Assembly (NCBI RefSeq): GCF_029633865.1
Contig: NC_079212.1
Span: 82,738,672-82,802,671 of the forward strand
Reading direction: 5' to 3'
Source of the DNA: Lampris incognitus
Lineage: Eukaryota > Chordata > Actinopteri > Lampriformes > Lampridae
DNA: 64,000 nucleotides
Both the position numbers and the translations under genes were made by a program. Shown here piece by piece: positions 47,036 to 57,462 of this stretch; position 1 is the first letter of the stretch; each line of letters starts with the position of its first letter. The notes beneath the pieces are model-generated. The model worked only from the letters and a program-made list of their open reading frames with translations. It made no database searches and was not told where the DNA came from.

Positions 47036-47947
47036 ACTATATTAACAGCATCTGGGACAAACAAGCGCCCAGGGGGACCGTTACCTGGGTCAGGCTGAGT
47101 CTGTTGTGCTGCCATGACCTCCCTTTCAATGTTCCAGGTGACAGCCGCAGCCGCAACCACACAGGTAGGGGGAACGATGGTGTCAGGTTGGAGCTTTGGC
47201 TCAGACTCCTCCCCATGCACACGAGACAGAGCATCGGGCTTGGCATTCCTGGAGCCAGGTCTGTACGTCAAAGAAAAATTAAAACGACCAAAAAAGAGCG
47301 CCCACCTGGCTTGGCGCGTGGTTAGTCGCTTTGCTGACTGGATGTATTCCAGGTTCTTATGGTCAGTCCACACTATAAAAGGAAGCTCAGACCCCTCCAA
47401 AATGTCGCCATTCCTCCAGTGCCAATTTCACATCATAGTTCCTTTCAGCTGGGGAGAGACGGCGAGACAGGAAGGCACAGGGGTGTGTCTCGCCATCCTC
47501 ACTGGAGTGCTGAGAAAGGACCGCCCCCACCCCAATATCAGAGGCGTCCACTTCTACAACGAACTGCTTGGTTGGGTCTGGCTGGATGAGGATAGGAGCT
47601 GTGGTGAAGCGGTGCTTGAGGGCTTGGAAAGCTGCCTCTGCTACAGGGGTCCACAGGAACTGTCTGGAGGTGGAGGTAAGAGCGGTTAGTGGGGCCGCAA
47701 CGCGGCTGTAATTGCGGATGAACCGTCTGTAGAAGTTGGCAAAACCGAGGAACCTCTGAAGCTACTTACGGCTGGTCGGGCTTGGCCACTCAAGAACCGC
47801 TCTGACCTTGGCGGGGTCCATTCTCACCTGCCCATCGGCCACGATGTAGCCCAGGAAGGTGACTGAAGGGGCATGGAATTCGCACTTCTCTGCTTTTACG
47901 AAAAGGCGGTTCTCCAGAAGCCGTTGAAGGACTTGGCGGACGTGCAT
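46987..47947 (-). pseudogene. G1 RT thumb and RNase H (frameshifted)
   Basis: 47947-47762 reads [20 protein letters not shown], the region after the RT active site. The frame then stops (TAG in SRK-stop at 47764). RNase H sequence follows in another frame near 47690-47400, and 47400-46987 gives [19 protein letters not shown] and [14 protein letters not shown], the end of RNase H and the connection to integrase. Confidence 0.85.
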
Positions 47948-49136
47948 GACATGCTCTGACAGGTCTCTGGAAAAAAATCAGGATATCATCCAGGTAAACA
48001 AAAACGAAACGATCCAACATGTCACGTAGGACGTCACTGACCAGACTCTGGAAGACAGCTGGGGCATTAGTGAGACCAAACGGCATCACCAGATATTCAA
48101 AATGCCCCAGGGGGGTGTTGAAGGCAGTCTTCCATTCATCTCCGTCTCGAACCCGGACCAGGTGGTAAGCATTGCGGAGGTCTAGTTTAGTGAACACTGT
48201 GGCTCCCTGGAGAGAATCAAAAGCAGAAGTCATGAGGGGCAGAGGATACTTATTCTTGACTGTGATGTTATTGAGGCCTCTATAGTCAATACACGGCCGG
48301 AGGGTCTTGTCCTTCTTGGCCACAAAAAAGAACCCCGCACCAAGGGGTGACGATGAAGGGCGAATAAGACCAGCAGCCAATGAGTCCTTGATGTACCTCT
48401 CCATGGACTCCCGCTCAGGCTTGGAGAGGCTATATAGACAGCTGCTGGGGAGGGGAGCGCCCGGCAGCAGGTCAATAGCGCAATCATAGGGGCGATGAGG
48501 AGGCAGGGAGAGAGCTTGCTGCTTGTTGAACACGGCTTGGAGGTCATGGTACTCTGGAGGCACCAGTGACAGGTCAGAGGTCTCGGAGCTTGACACCTGA
48601 CAGGGGACAGACTGAGGCAGAGCAGACTGGAGGCATGTTGCATGAGAGACGGGACTCCAACTTGAAATTCTGGCCGATGACCAATCAATATGGGGACTAT
48701 GCTTAACCAGCCAGGAATGACCAAGTATAATGGGAACAAATGGAGAATTGATAACAAAAAAACTTAACTCCTCTTGATGGTTTCCCGACAACAGGAGGCG
48801 CACAGGCTCGGTCTTAGAGGTTATCCAGGCCAGGAGACGTCCATCCAGGGCATTAGCTTCAAGAGGCTGGTCCAGACTCACAGTGGCAAGACCTAACTGC
48901 TTCACAACACTTGCATCCAAAAAGCTTTCATCAGCTCCAGAGTCAATTAAAGCCAAAAGTTTAGTGGACTGACCTTTAAAATTGATGGTAGCTTGCAACT
49001 GGGTACGTGGACGAGGAGACAGAGGGCAGACAGTTGGGCTCACTAAGATCCTCCTCCTCCCTCGTGAGCCTGCTAGTTTGACGGACGGTGAGGACAGGAG
49101 GCGAGAAAGTGACCAGAATGACCACAATACAAGCAT
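47790..49136 (-). pseudogene. G1 protease and reverse transcriptase
   Basis: A 448-codon open frame. Near the start lies an aspartic protease, [14 protein letters not shown], with the flap-side IILGHSWL. Further on are RT blocks [36 protein letters not shown] and the active site [11 protein letters not shown]. The frame shifts right after the active site (near 47970), so the following residues are not RT-like. It overlaps the end of gag in another frame. Confidence 0.92.
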
Positions 49137-50074
49137 CTGTTCTCGGTGATGCGGCGTTGACGCTCCTCCGGGTTGAGCCGGAAGCGGCCGAGTTGCATCG
49201 GCTCCGAAGCTGGGGAAGAGTCACGCCTCGGGCTTTCTCGGAGGACGGCAACCTCAGTCGAGCGAGCTCGGCCCCCAGAGTTTGGAGGTGTGGCCCGTGG
49301 TAAGTTGTTGTGACCAGGAAAGCGGCGCGTCCTCTCTCTCCCCTGCTCCCGGAGACGGTTGTCCGCACGAATGGCCAGGGTAACCAATTCCTCCAGCCCT
49401 CCAGGCTCGGGGTAGGAAACCAATTCGTCCTTTATGGATTCGCTTAGACCGTTGGAAAACCCGGCCTGGAGGGACTCGTTGTTCCATCCGCTCTCCGCTG
49501 ATAGCGTACGGAACTCAACTGAGTAGTCAGCGACGCTGCGGGAACCCTGGCGGAGAGAGATCAGTCTTTTTGACACATCCTTTCCCCGCAGGGGATGATC
49601 AAAAACCTGACGAAAAGCCGTGGTGAACTCAGCGTAGGATGAGGACGTGGAGGCCCGCATCTCCCACACAGCTGTAGCCCAATCCAGAGCGCTTCCCCGG
49701 AGAAGACCCATGATGTAAGCGACTTTGGCTCCATCCGTGGAATATGAATGGGGCTGCTGGTTAAACACAATCTCACACTGCATCAAAAAAGGGCGACAAA
49801 GTCCAAAATCTCCATCATACTTATCGGGCGGGGCAACCCATGGTTCCTTAGCCGAAGTTGATGGCGCTGAGGGTGGCGGAGCTGGAGGGGCGGGTCCCGG
49901 GCTAGCGGAGGCACTAAATTGGGTCTGGATCCCGGAGATCTTTGAGCCGAGCTCACGGAGGGCGTCAGCCATCCCCTGTAGCACTTGGCTGTGCTGGCCG
50001 AGCACCGATTCCTGGTTGGCTACAGCCTGGCAGACCGTGGCCAGGTCTGTGGTGGAATGGTCTGCTGGGTCCAT
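49073..50074 (-). CDS. G1 gag (333 aa, open)
   Basis: An intact frame starting [18 protein letters not shown] at 50074, only 16 nt after the 5' LTR. It has a proline/alanine-rich linker (about residues 55-72), a retrotransposon gag domain with [11 protein letters not shown] and [15 protein letters not shown], an arginine-rich stretch, and one CCHC knuckle [14 protein letters not shown] near the C-terminus. The length is normal for sushi-type gag. It is the only unbroken G1 gene. Typical role: virus-like particle coat and RNA binding. Confidence 0.9.
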   Translation of the reverse strand: MDPADHSTTDLATVCQAVANQESVLGQHSQVLQGMADALRELGSKISGIQTQFSASASPGPAPPAPPPSAPSTSAKEPWVAPPDKYDGDFGLCRPFLMQCEIVFNQQPHSYSTDGAKVAYIMGLLRGSALDWATAVWEMRASTSSSYAEFTTAFRQVFDHPLRGKDVSKRLISLRQGSRSVADYSVEFRTLSAESGWNNESLQAGFSNGLSESIKDELVSYPEPGGLEELVTLAIRADNRLREQGRERTRRFPGHNNLPRATPPNSGGRARSTEVAVLRESPRRDSSPASEPMQLGRFRLNPEERQRRITENRCLYCGHSGHFLASCPHRPSN

Positions 50075-50090
50075 AGTGGCTGGAACGTAC
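50075..50090 (-). other. G1 leader with candidate self-primer binding site
   Basis: The minus-strand leader between the 5' LTR and the gag ATG is only 16 nt: GTACGTTCCAGCCACT. Its ACGTTCCAGC is the exact reverse complement of GCTGGAACGT at 45541-45532 in the 3' LTR, located where the transcript should begin. No match to a tRNA 3' end (TGG...) is evident. This fits Tf1/sushi-type self-priming; it is inferred. Confidence 0.65.
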
Positions 50091-51163
50091 TGTCACGTAT
50101 CTGGAAAGAACCCAAAAGCAGACGGGACAACCAGGTAAGGGAAGAAATCAAGTCTTTATTGAAGTGACCGATCTCAGGGGTAGAGCAGGAGTTGGCTCAG
50201 TGGCAGGTAGAAGTCCATGAATGGCGACGTTCCACCGAAAACTGGTCCACAGTGGGGGCCTTTTAAGGGTGAGGGCGATTGCTTTGATGGACAGCTGGTG
50301 TGCCGGGGTGAAGGGGGGGGTCAGCAGGTGTCAATGGCGATTGCTTTGATGTCAAGGGAGAGAGGGCGATTGCTTTGATGTCAAGGGAGAGAGTGTTGTG
50401 CCCGCGCACCAGAACCAGACCCGTGTGGCGAAACCCAAGACAGACAGACACGAGACGAGTTCAAAAGCCACAAAGGGAGGTTTTATTGTGGGAGGGAAAT
50501 GTATGGTGAAAAAAGGCGTTCTGTTAGTGGGATGTGTGAATAAACTATGTGTGGTGTCCCGTGGTTTGCGTGAATAACTATGTGTGAGTGTTTTTAGCCA
50601 ATGTGTGGTGCGGTATGTAAATGACCAGGAGGTGTTGAAAAAATGTGCGTGCACCTGGCGAGAAAGTCCAGTCCGTGATCCAAGAGGGGTTGTCCGAGAA
50701 AGTCCAGGTCCGAGATCCGGGAAGTCGAGTCCGAAAGGAGGGGTCCAGATAGAGGGACAAGGGGGAGATCGCAGGAGAGGTCCGGGGAGAAACGTGAAGG
50801 TCGCTGGGGACGAGGGAGACGCGGGGAGCCGTGGAAATCGCGGAGGGAGAGTCGCAGGGTTCACTACGTCGAAGCACTGAGAGACGTTCTGGGAGGCTTC
50901 TTGTAGAAGGCTGCCTGATTGCCACAGGTGTGCCTGATGGATGATGGCAAACACCTGGTGCAGTGCAGCGCTCGTCTCCTCAGAGCGCGAGCCGAGCGCT
51001 CGGATGTTTCCGGCACGTCCGAGCTGGGGGTGTGGCTTGAACGTGCCGGGGAGGCAGCTCGGGGCGGTGTAAGCACAACAGAGAGGGCGATTGCTTTGAT
51101 GGCCAGCTGGTGTGCCGGGGTGAAGGGGGGGTCAGCAGGTGTCTAGGGAGAGGGGCTGTGACA
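50091..51163 (-). repeat. G1 5' LTR, interrupted by a solo LTR
   Basis: LTR sequence at 50091-50393 and 51086-51163 matches the 3' LTR. It lacks the CTGGCAGGCAGA segment present there and has a few substitutions, for example in the self-priming site (TTCCACCG instead of TTCCAGCG). Between the halves sits the insertion 50394-51080. Confidence 0.92.
50394..51080 (-). mobile_element. Solo LTR of family S (687 bp), 5-bp TSD
   Basis: Starts TGTTGTGC and ends GCACAACA (perfect 8-bp short inverted ends). It is flanked by GAGAG at 50389-50393 and 51081-51085. The minus strand carries AATAAA near its 3' side. No internal region is present, so it is a solo LTR left by LTR-LTR recombination. The same LTR family, 5'-truncated and followed by its gag, appears at 58253-58773 on the plus strand. 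Confidence 0.92.
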
Positions 51164-51168
51164 CCCTC

Positions 51169-51334
51169 CCTCTTCACATTCAGATGTATTTGTGAAGACC
51201 AATTGATAGATGAGAGTCTATCTGCTGATGACCACAGTGGCTTGTTTTGTCATTGTAGAGCCAAAATAATTGTATTCCATACATTTACAATGAACTGCTG
51301 GATGTAGCTGTCCACAAATACTACTGTGCACTGT
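51169..51334. other. No gene seen
   Basis: Short unique-looking sequence between the G1 target site and a small tandem repeat. Confidence 0.35.
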
Positions 51335-51431
51335 ACAGTACTGCAGTGTAGACTACAGCACTGCAGCGTAGACTACAGTACTGCAGTGTAGACTACAGCA
51401 CTGCAGCGTAGACTACAGTACTGCAGTCTAA
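51335..51431. repeat. 20-bp tandem repeat (40-bp dimer)
   Basis: About five units alternating ACAGTACTGCAGTGTAGACT and ACAGCACTGCAGCGTAGACT. The repeat runs directly into the end of the MITE fragment at 51432. Confidence 0.9.
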
Positions 51432-51612
51432 TGCTGCGGTCACATGGAATTCGGCAGACGGTAAGCATCAGTTGGCAAAATCGAAAAACCAGTTGGGAAA
51501 AACCACAAACTGCGCGAAGGACCGGCAGGATGGTTAAAAAGAAAAATACTGCGAATTCGAGGGGGGAGGGCAACCTCAGGAGCCGCCGCAGCATGGGTTG
51601 CTATGGTGATGT
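51432..51612. mobile_element. MITE fragment related to the one at 41119
   Basis: Begins TGCTGCGGTCACATGG and continues with GGGAAAAACCACAAACTGC, GGCAGGATGG and TTGCTATGGTGATG. These match in order the reverse complement of the right half of the nested MITE at 41119-41593. The other terminal repeat is not found, so the copy is truncated. Confidence 0.7.
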
Positions 51613-51951
51613 TGAATTAAAATTGAAAATTTTAAATTAAAATTAAAAACAAAAAATTGAACTGAATTAAAATATCATTATATTTAGATATATGATTTCA
51701 TTTATAATTAATTATGTATATTATTATATATAGATTAAAGTGAGACAACTTTTTTTTAATGAGGGGAAAATCAAAACTGCTTTTATTTGCTGCGGTTAAC
51801 TGACCTGAGCACTCTGGATTTACAATCAACAAATGTTTTATTCTAAATGGCATATTCTATGGAGTCATGTTAAGGTAGTAATTGAATTTTCATTTTCCTG
51901 TGTCTCAAGGACCCAAAGGACTAAAAAGAATTCAAAATGTAAGTGTGATGG
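51613..51951. other. AT-rich sequence, no gene seen
   Basis: AT-rich, including a run of AATTAAAAT and TATATTATTATATATAG. No feature is recognised. Confidence 0.4.
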
Positions 51952-52150
51952 TGTAGTGGTTATGGGGATACATAATTCCCCTTATTGAGCCAGTAGGAAA
52001 GTTAGTTACAGCTGCTGTTTTCTCGGTTCGGGTTTACAGTGGTACACTTCCGCTGCGCGGGTTGTTGTTGTAATGGTGGAAGGAATAAATGGTGCACGTT
52101 GTGCAGCCGAAAGAGAAAGTTGTCACGACTCCTGCTTGAGCTCCTCTACA
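51952..52150 (+). repeat. G2 5' LTR (about 199 bp)
   Basis: TGTAG start and CTACA end, with an AATAAA near 52083. It is followed at once by CTGGTGACCCCGACG, a usual primer-binding-type sequence. The start is chosen by the TGTAG/CTACA symmetry. An alternative start a few bases upstream (TGTGATG) cannot be excluded. Confidence 0.6.
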
Positions 52151-52207
52151 CTGGTGACCCCGACGTTTGTCTCTTGGTAGTTATCAGAGACAATCTTTCA
52201 AACGAAC

Positions 52208-52892
52208 ATGGTTGACGAAATCAGCGCGGTTTCTCTCAAATTGCCAGAGTTCTGGGAGTCATCGGCAACGACATGGTTCGCCCAGGCGGAAGCGCAGTTT
52301 GCTATCCGCAAAATAACAGATGAGGCTACTAAATACTACTACGTGGTATTCAACTGCAACTAGATTGGTGAGTCTCCTTACAAATCCTCCGGCGGCAGAC
52401 AAATACAAGGGGCTCAAAGACCACCTCTTGAAGAGTTTTGAACTGTCCGACGCCGAGAGGGCCCACCGTCTCTTTTCTCTGCAAGGCTTGGGTGACAGCA
52501 AGCCATCCGAGCTCATGGACACAATGCGGAATCTGCTGGGACCGGCGCACACACCTGATTTCTTCTTTGTCCAACTGTTTCTGCGACAACTGCCTGCTCA
52601 GGTGCGGACCGCTTTGGCTAACACCAGCATTGCCGATTGCCGCAAGCTAGCTGAAGAAGCTGACAAGTTCTTCCTGGCCAGCCAACAGCAGCACTGCGCG
52701 TCCGCGCTCACCCCTGCCCACCCCTACACGCCACCACCTGGTAAGTCAATGGTGGTCGCAGCGGCAACCCCCGGTTGGCGACAGGAGCCCGGCCTGTGCT
52801 TTTACCATGCAAAGTTCGGGGCCAAGGCGAAAAAGTGCAACTCCCCGTGCAATTTCAGCTCGTCGGGAAACGCCAAGGCCGGCGCTCACTAG
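52208..52892 (+). pseudogene. G2 gag (frameshifted)
   Basis: It opens with ATG at 52208, reading MVDEISAVSLKLPEFW and TWFAQAEAQFAIR, and hits a stop near 52361. The same gag continues in another frame as RLVSLLTNPPAADKYKGLK, FLRQLPAQVRTALA and a Cys/His segment CFYHAKFGAKAKKC in place of a CCHC knuckle, ending at 52892. One frameshift near 52340 breaks it. Confidence 0.85.
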
Positions 52893-53366
52893 TGGCCATG
52901 GGCGTTGGCGTGGAGGACAACAGGCTACTTTTCCTGCAAGACTCCATCTCGGGGCGGCGTTTCCTATGCGATACTGGGGCGCAGAGGAGTGTCGTACCAG
53001 CATTGAGGGTGGACGCTCTGTCGGGCGCTCACGGCCCTCCCATGGAAGCTGCTAACGGCAGCTCTATCCGTACGTACGGCATGAGGCACATTGACATGTG
53101 TTTTAACGGACAGCGGTTCAGCTGGGATTTTGTCACCGCCGACGTGGCATTTCCCCTCCTCGGTGCAGATTTCCTTTGTGCTCATGGGCTGCTGGTGGAC
53201 GTCAGGAATCGACGCCTGATTGACGCCGTCACCTTCGCTTCACACGCGTGTGCACTCAGCGATACAGGCTCCATCAGGTTGTCCAGCATGCTTTCCAACG
53301 AGGACGTGTTTCTCCATCTTCTTTCCGAGTTCCCTGACCTCACTCAGCCCACATTCTCGTCATCTA
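52775..53366 (+). pseudogene. G2 protease, cut by G3 insertion
   Basis: A frame overlapping the end of gag reads FLCDTGAQRSVVPALRVD, with the DTG active site of retropepsins, then TADVAFPLLGADFLCAHG. It ends in LLSEFPDLTQPTFSS where the G3 LTR begins at 53367, so the downstream RT start is not present here. Confidence 0.85.
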
Positions 53367-53597
53367 TGTAATGTCCGTAGACGCCTTGTCTTACTGACAT
53401 AAGAATAATTCAAGAATGAGCCGACTTCGTAGGTTCTTAACTGTAGCTTTTACTAGCGTTCATCCAACATACAACCTTCATAACATGCGCGTCTAACTTC
53501 CTGTATACGTCACACGCACTGCACGTACACCCGTGAGTAGGTCAAGTTAAACACGTGACAGGACCTTCAAAATAATAACCGTCTTTCATTCATTACA
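53367..53597 (-). repeat. G3 3' LTR (231 bp)
   Basis: TGTAATG start and CATTACA end, a 7-bp short inverted terminus. It is directly preceded in the sense direction by the polypurine tract AGAGGGGGAGA. Only this LTR copy exists in the window. Confidence 0.85.
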
Positions 53598-53724
53598 TCT
53601 CCCCCTCTAAGATGATTTTCTAAACATTTCTCTGAACATTTACTGCCAACAATTTTAACCTGTATGTCACCCCCCTTTTCACAAAAAAATAAAAAATCTC
53701 CCACAGTACACAAGTCCATACGCC

Positions 53725-54945
53725 TCACAAATCCAGCCGGATTGCTGGCTTGCTCACCCTGCCAGAGCGAGTAACATGTGGTGTGGAAGTTGGCATTTCT
53801 GCTGCTCGGGACTCATCCGTGTTTCCATTATCCCCTGGAGTGACATGGTCAGGATCCCTGCTGACAAAGGTGAGTGTTTTGGGTGTGGCCAACAGGTGGC
53901 GCCTGTTCCGTCTGTAATGTTCACCTTGAGCTGTCTCCACTATGTAGGATCTGGGAGTGGAGCTCTGACTGTGAACAACTGCTGGCATTGTCCATGTTTT
54001 CTGTCCATTAAGTTTGGTGAGTACTGTGTCACCCGAGTTCAGTGGGCGCAGTGTCCGCACGCCGTTCCTGCGGTTGTAGTAGAAAGCCTGCCTCGATTTG
54101 GCTGCGGCGTTAGCGGTTTTGATCAGTTCCTCTTTAGGCCAGGCCGGTTTCAGGTTATGCTGCAATGTGGGTAAGGTGGTTCTGATTCTCCTACCCATGA
54201 GCAATTCCGCTGGACTGGCTCCAGTGGAAGAAGAGGGTGTAGCTCTGTATGTCAACAGGGCGAGGAGAGGGTCTTCCTGTTTTAATATGCTTTTGGCTAT
54301 CTGAACAGCCCTCTCTGCCTGTCCATTACTCTGGGGGTAGTGTGGGCTTGAAGTCACATGGATGAAATCATAATCCTCACTGAACCTCCTCATCTCTTCT
54401 GAAACTAGCTGTGGCCCATTATCGCTAACTACAATTTCAGGGATACCAAAACGTGCAAATGTAGCCTTCAGCCTAGCTACAACCTGACTGCTAATAGTTG
54501 TTGGTAGATTTAGGATCTCCAAAAACCTGGAATAATAGTCAGACACTATCAAGTAGTTTTGCTTTTTGTACTCACACAGGTCTATGCCAACTTTCTGCCA
54601 TGGTCTGGATGGGAGCTCACTTGACATTAAAGGCTCTTTTCTCTGTGTGTTCTTGTGTTCTCTGCAGAATTGACATTGCTGTATCTTTGTTGTAATGTGC
54701 TCTGTCATTTTTGGCCACCACACTGACTGGCTAGCTCTCTCTCTGCACTTAACTATCCCCTGGTGCCCGTCGTGTATCCTCTCTAAGATCACCTTCCTCA
54801 TCTCTGTGGGAATGACGATACGACTGCCTCTGATGACTAAACCATCTACCGCAGATAACTCCCCTCTCACCTGATAAAAGTCTCTGACTGTCTCCGGCAC
54901 TTTATTGACATACTCAGGCCAGCCGTGTCTGATGAAGCCCAACAC
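53725..54945 (-). pseudogene. G3 integrase region (406 aa frame)
   Basis: A long open frame. It has a zinc-binding segment with HDGHQGIVKCRERA and QQCQFCREHKN, a core with VGIDLCEYKKQNYLIVSDY, IVVSDNGPQLVSEEM and HYPQSNGQAERAVQ (D, D-x35-E type), then SGDTVLTKLNGQKTWTMP. It ends with a basic tail. It is separated by a frameshift from the upstream RNase H part. Confidence 0.92.
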
Positions 54946-55273
54946 TGTCTGGAGCTGCAGATCCCCATCCGTGCTGTTTTATCTCCTGCATCCTTTGAGG
55001 TGTGGCAGGCACCTGGCACACCATGGCATCAATGTGTGCCGCAACATCATCATGAGAAGCACCATCTCCGTAGCGCTGCTCTGGGCCTCTGGAGAGTGCG
55101 TCAGCCACAGCTAACGTTTTGCCTGGTGCGTATTCAGCCACTGCATTGAAACGCATCAGCCTCATTAACAGTCTCTGGCACCTAATGGGCACATTATCCA
55201 AGTCTTTGCTGTTCATGAGAGGCACTAGTGGTTTATGATCGGTGACAAGTCTGAAATTGTCAAGCCCAAACAA
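54914..55273 (-). pseudogene. G3 RNase H C-terminal part
   Basis: The frame reads [19 protein letters not shown], then YAPGKTLAVADALSRGPE, the end of a Gypsy RNase H. It follows the gag-pol frame after a frameshift at about 55275-55310 and overlaps the integrase frame. Confidence 0.88.
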
Positions 55274-57462
55274 GTACTTCTCGAACCTTTCACATGCCCA
55301 GACGCTTTCTCGATCTGTGCGTACCTTGTCTCTGCGTCACTTAGCCGTCGGGAGCAGTAGGCCACGGGCTTCCAGTGTTCCCCGTGCTGCTGGAGCAGAA
55401 CGCCTCCCAGCCCGTAGCTGCTGGCATCTGCTGACACCACCGTAGCCTTAGTGACGTCATAAAAGGTGAGTACCGGGGCGGTGGCGACTGCTGCTTTAAG
55501 GTCTTGGAATGCTGTGTTCTGTGCAGGTCCCCACAGCCACTCTGTCGTTGCTTTAAGCAGTCCATAAAGCGGCTGACCTACCGTGGACAGCTCTGGGACG
55601 TATTTTGCCAAATAGTTCACCATCCCGAGGAACCTCTTGAGTTCCGTCACGTTCTGGGGCTGAGGAAAGTTCTCTATTCCGGCCACTTTGTCCGGGTCAG
55701 GTCTGACGCCTGCCTCGTCGATGACGTGACCAAGGAAGCGGACTTGTTTCTGTTTGAACTTGCATTTCGCTTGGTTCAGTTTGAGACCTGCTGTTTCAAT
55801 GACCCCCAGCGCCTCTGCTAGGCGCCGGTCATGGATTTCCTCAGTCTCTCCATGTATAAGGATGTCATCCATGTACACCTCTGTGCCCTCTAGCCCGGTC
55901 AGAGTTTCCGCCATCTTTCTCTGGAAAATCTCTGGAGCACTCGTTATACCAAATGGAAGGCGGCAGAAAGCATACCTCCCAAATGGGGTGATGAAAGTGG
56001 TGAGCCCCCTGCTGTCTTCATGCAAGGGGATCTGGTAAAAACCACTTGCTGCATCCAACGTTGTGAAGAACTTTGACCCTGCAAGCCTTGGCATTATTTC
56101 CTCCATAGTGGGCAGCACGTATTTCTCACGTTTCACCGCTCGATTCAGCCTCCTGAGGTCAGCGCAGCAGCGAACCTCTTTCTTGTTCGGTTTCAGCACC
56201 GGCACCATAGCGGCGCACCATTCTGTGGGCTGAGTCACTTTTTCAATAATGCCCTCATTTTCCATGCGCTGCAGTTCTTTCTTAACCAGTGGTACAAGTG
56301 GCAGCGGTATCCGTCTGGCTGTATGCACCGCGTATGGCTGGGCACCCTCCACTAGAGCTATTTTCACTGGGTGTGTTTTCAGCAGTCCACTTGAGCCGAA
56401 AACTCCACTGACCTCATCCATCCGCTTCACTAGATCCATCTCCACTGCCTCTGGACGACTCAGCAGACAGCTGCCTTTCCCCTTGATCACATACACTGGA
56501 AAGGAGTATTGTTTCTCCTTGTATTTGGTTGTGGCCTGAAACTGTCCTATGCAGCTGATGTTTCCACCTGGGCTTATGAAGCATGTGTCAGGAGGTCCCA
56601 GTTTTATGTTTGGCTTCAGCTTTTTAAATGTCCCTTGGTTGATAACAGTAGCGTCAGCCCCCGTGTCAATTTTAAAGGTTATTGGTACATCACTTATTGT
56701 TAAACTAACAGTCCAATCTTCCTGACTGCTCTCTTTGCCAACTTCTCCCAGAAAGTACAGCTGTTTAACCTCTTCAGTGACTTCTCTCACCGCTTTAGAG
56801 TGACATACACGCTCCCAATGTTCCTTTTTATGACACTTGTTGCACTTGCTGTTCATTGCAGGACACTTCCGCTCATCGGTGTGCTGCGTCTTGCCGCACC
56901 TCCCGCATTCATCTACTTTGTTGGTTGCAGGTCTGCTGCCACCATGACGCTGTCCGCCCTTTTTCTTTTGGCGTCCGTCCCGCCGTCGGACAACATTGAC
57001 GTTTGCCAGCTGGGCCTCTGGTTGGTTAGCTTGGAGGCTGAGCTGCTTTGTTATTGCCTCCGCCTGGCGCACTTGTTCAATGACTTTCACCAGAGTAAGG
57101 TCCGCTGTGAGCTGGAACTGACGGGAGAGCACCTTATCTTTTATGCCCACTACCAGACGATCTCTGATATGTTCATCCCTCTTGTCCCCAAACTCACAGT
57201 GTTCAGACAGCTCATACAATGTCCGGATGTACATCTCCGCTGTCTCTCCTGGCTGCTGGCTACGTTGATAGAAGCACGCCCTCTCATGTATGATGTTACG
57301 GCGGGGAATAAAGTCGTCGTCGAACTTTTTCAGTACGATATCATAGTCCACTTTATCACCCTCCGCCGCGAAGTCAAACGAGCTGAATATCTTTTCAGCC
57401 TCGCTTCCCATTGCATAAATCAGCGAACTCACTTGAATCTCCCCGTCGTCTTTATCCAGCTT
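55225..57462 (-). pseudogene. G3 gag-protease-RT-RNase H polyprotein, N-truncated
   Basis: A frame of about 745 codons. It contains the C-terminal gag part ([18 protein letters not shown]), zinc knuckles [15 protein letters not shown] and [14 protein letters not shown], a protease with [14 protein letters not shown] with [28 protein letters not shown] and YMDDILIHG, and the start of RNase H with [16 protein letters not shown]. The first codon is not a real start because gag has lost its N-terminus at the junction with G2. The last residues after RYAQIEK are out of frame. It is unusual in having gag and pol in one frame. Confidence 0.92.

Larger units (their letters stand above)
45384..51163 (-). 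mobile_element. Gypsy chromovirus (element G1), both LTRs, 5-bp TSD
   Basis: A minus-strand LTR retrotransposon bounded by LTRs at 45384-45750 (3') and 50091-51163 (5', enlarged by an insertion). Both LTRs start TGTCACG and end GTGACA on the plus strand. The duplicated target CCCTC lies at 45379-45383 and 51164-51168. Order on the minus strand: 5' LTR, 16-nt leader, gag, protease, RT, RNase H, integrase, chromodomain, polypurine tract, 3' LTR. The C-terminal chromodomain places it with Tf1/sushi-type chromoviruses. Several frameshifts make it non-functional. All domains are still recognisable and the LTRs are similar, so the insertion is not very old. Confidence 0.95.
53367..57462 (-). mobile_element. 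Gypsy element G3, 5'-truncated, inside G2
   Basis: A minus-strand element with one LTR (53367-53597), a purine-rich tract (minus-strand AGAGGGGGAGA) beside it, and a pol/gag-pol region up to about 57462, where G2 resumes. The gag N-terminus and the 5' LTR are missing and so is part of G2's RT. This is best explained by one deletion that removed the 5' end of G3 together with adjoining G2 sequence. It lacks a chromodomain, so it is a different lineage from G1. Confidence 0.88.

Noticed and set aside
47114-47689. A 191-residue plus-strand frame opposite G1 pol
   Set aside because: It is the antisense shadow of G1 RNase H/RT; the minus strand carries the recognisable motifs.
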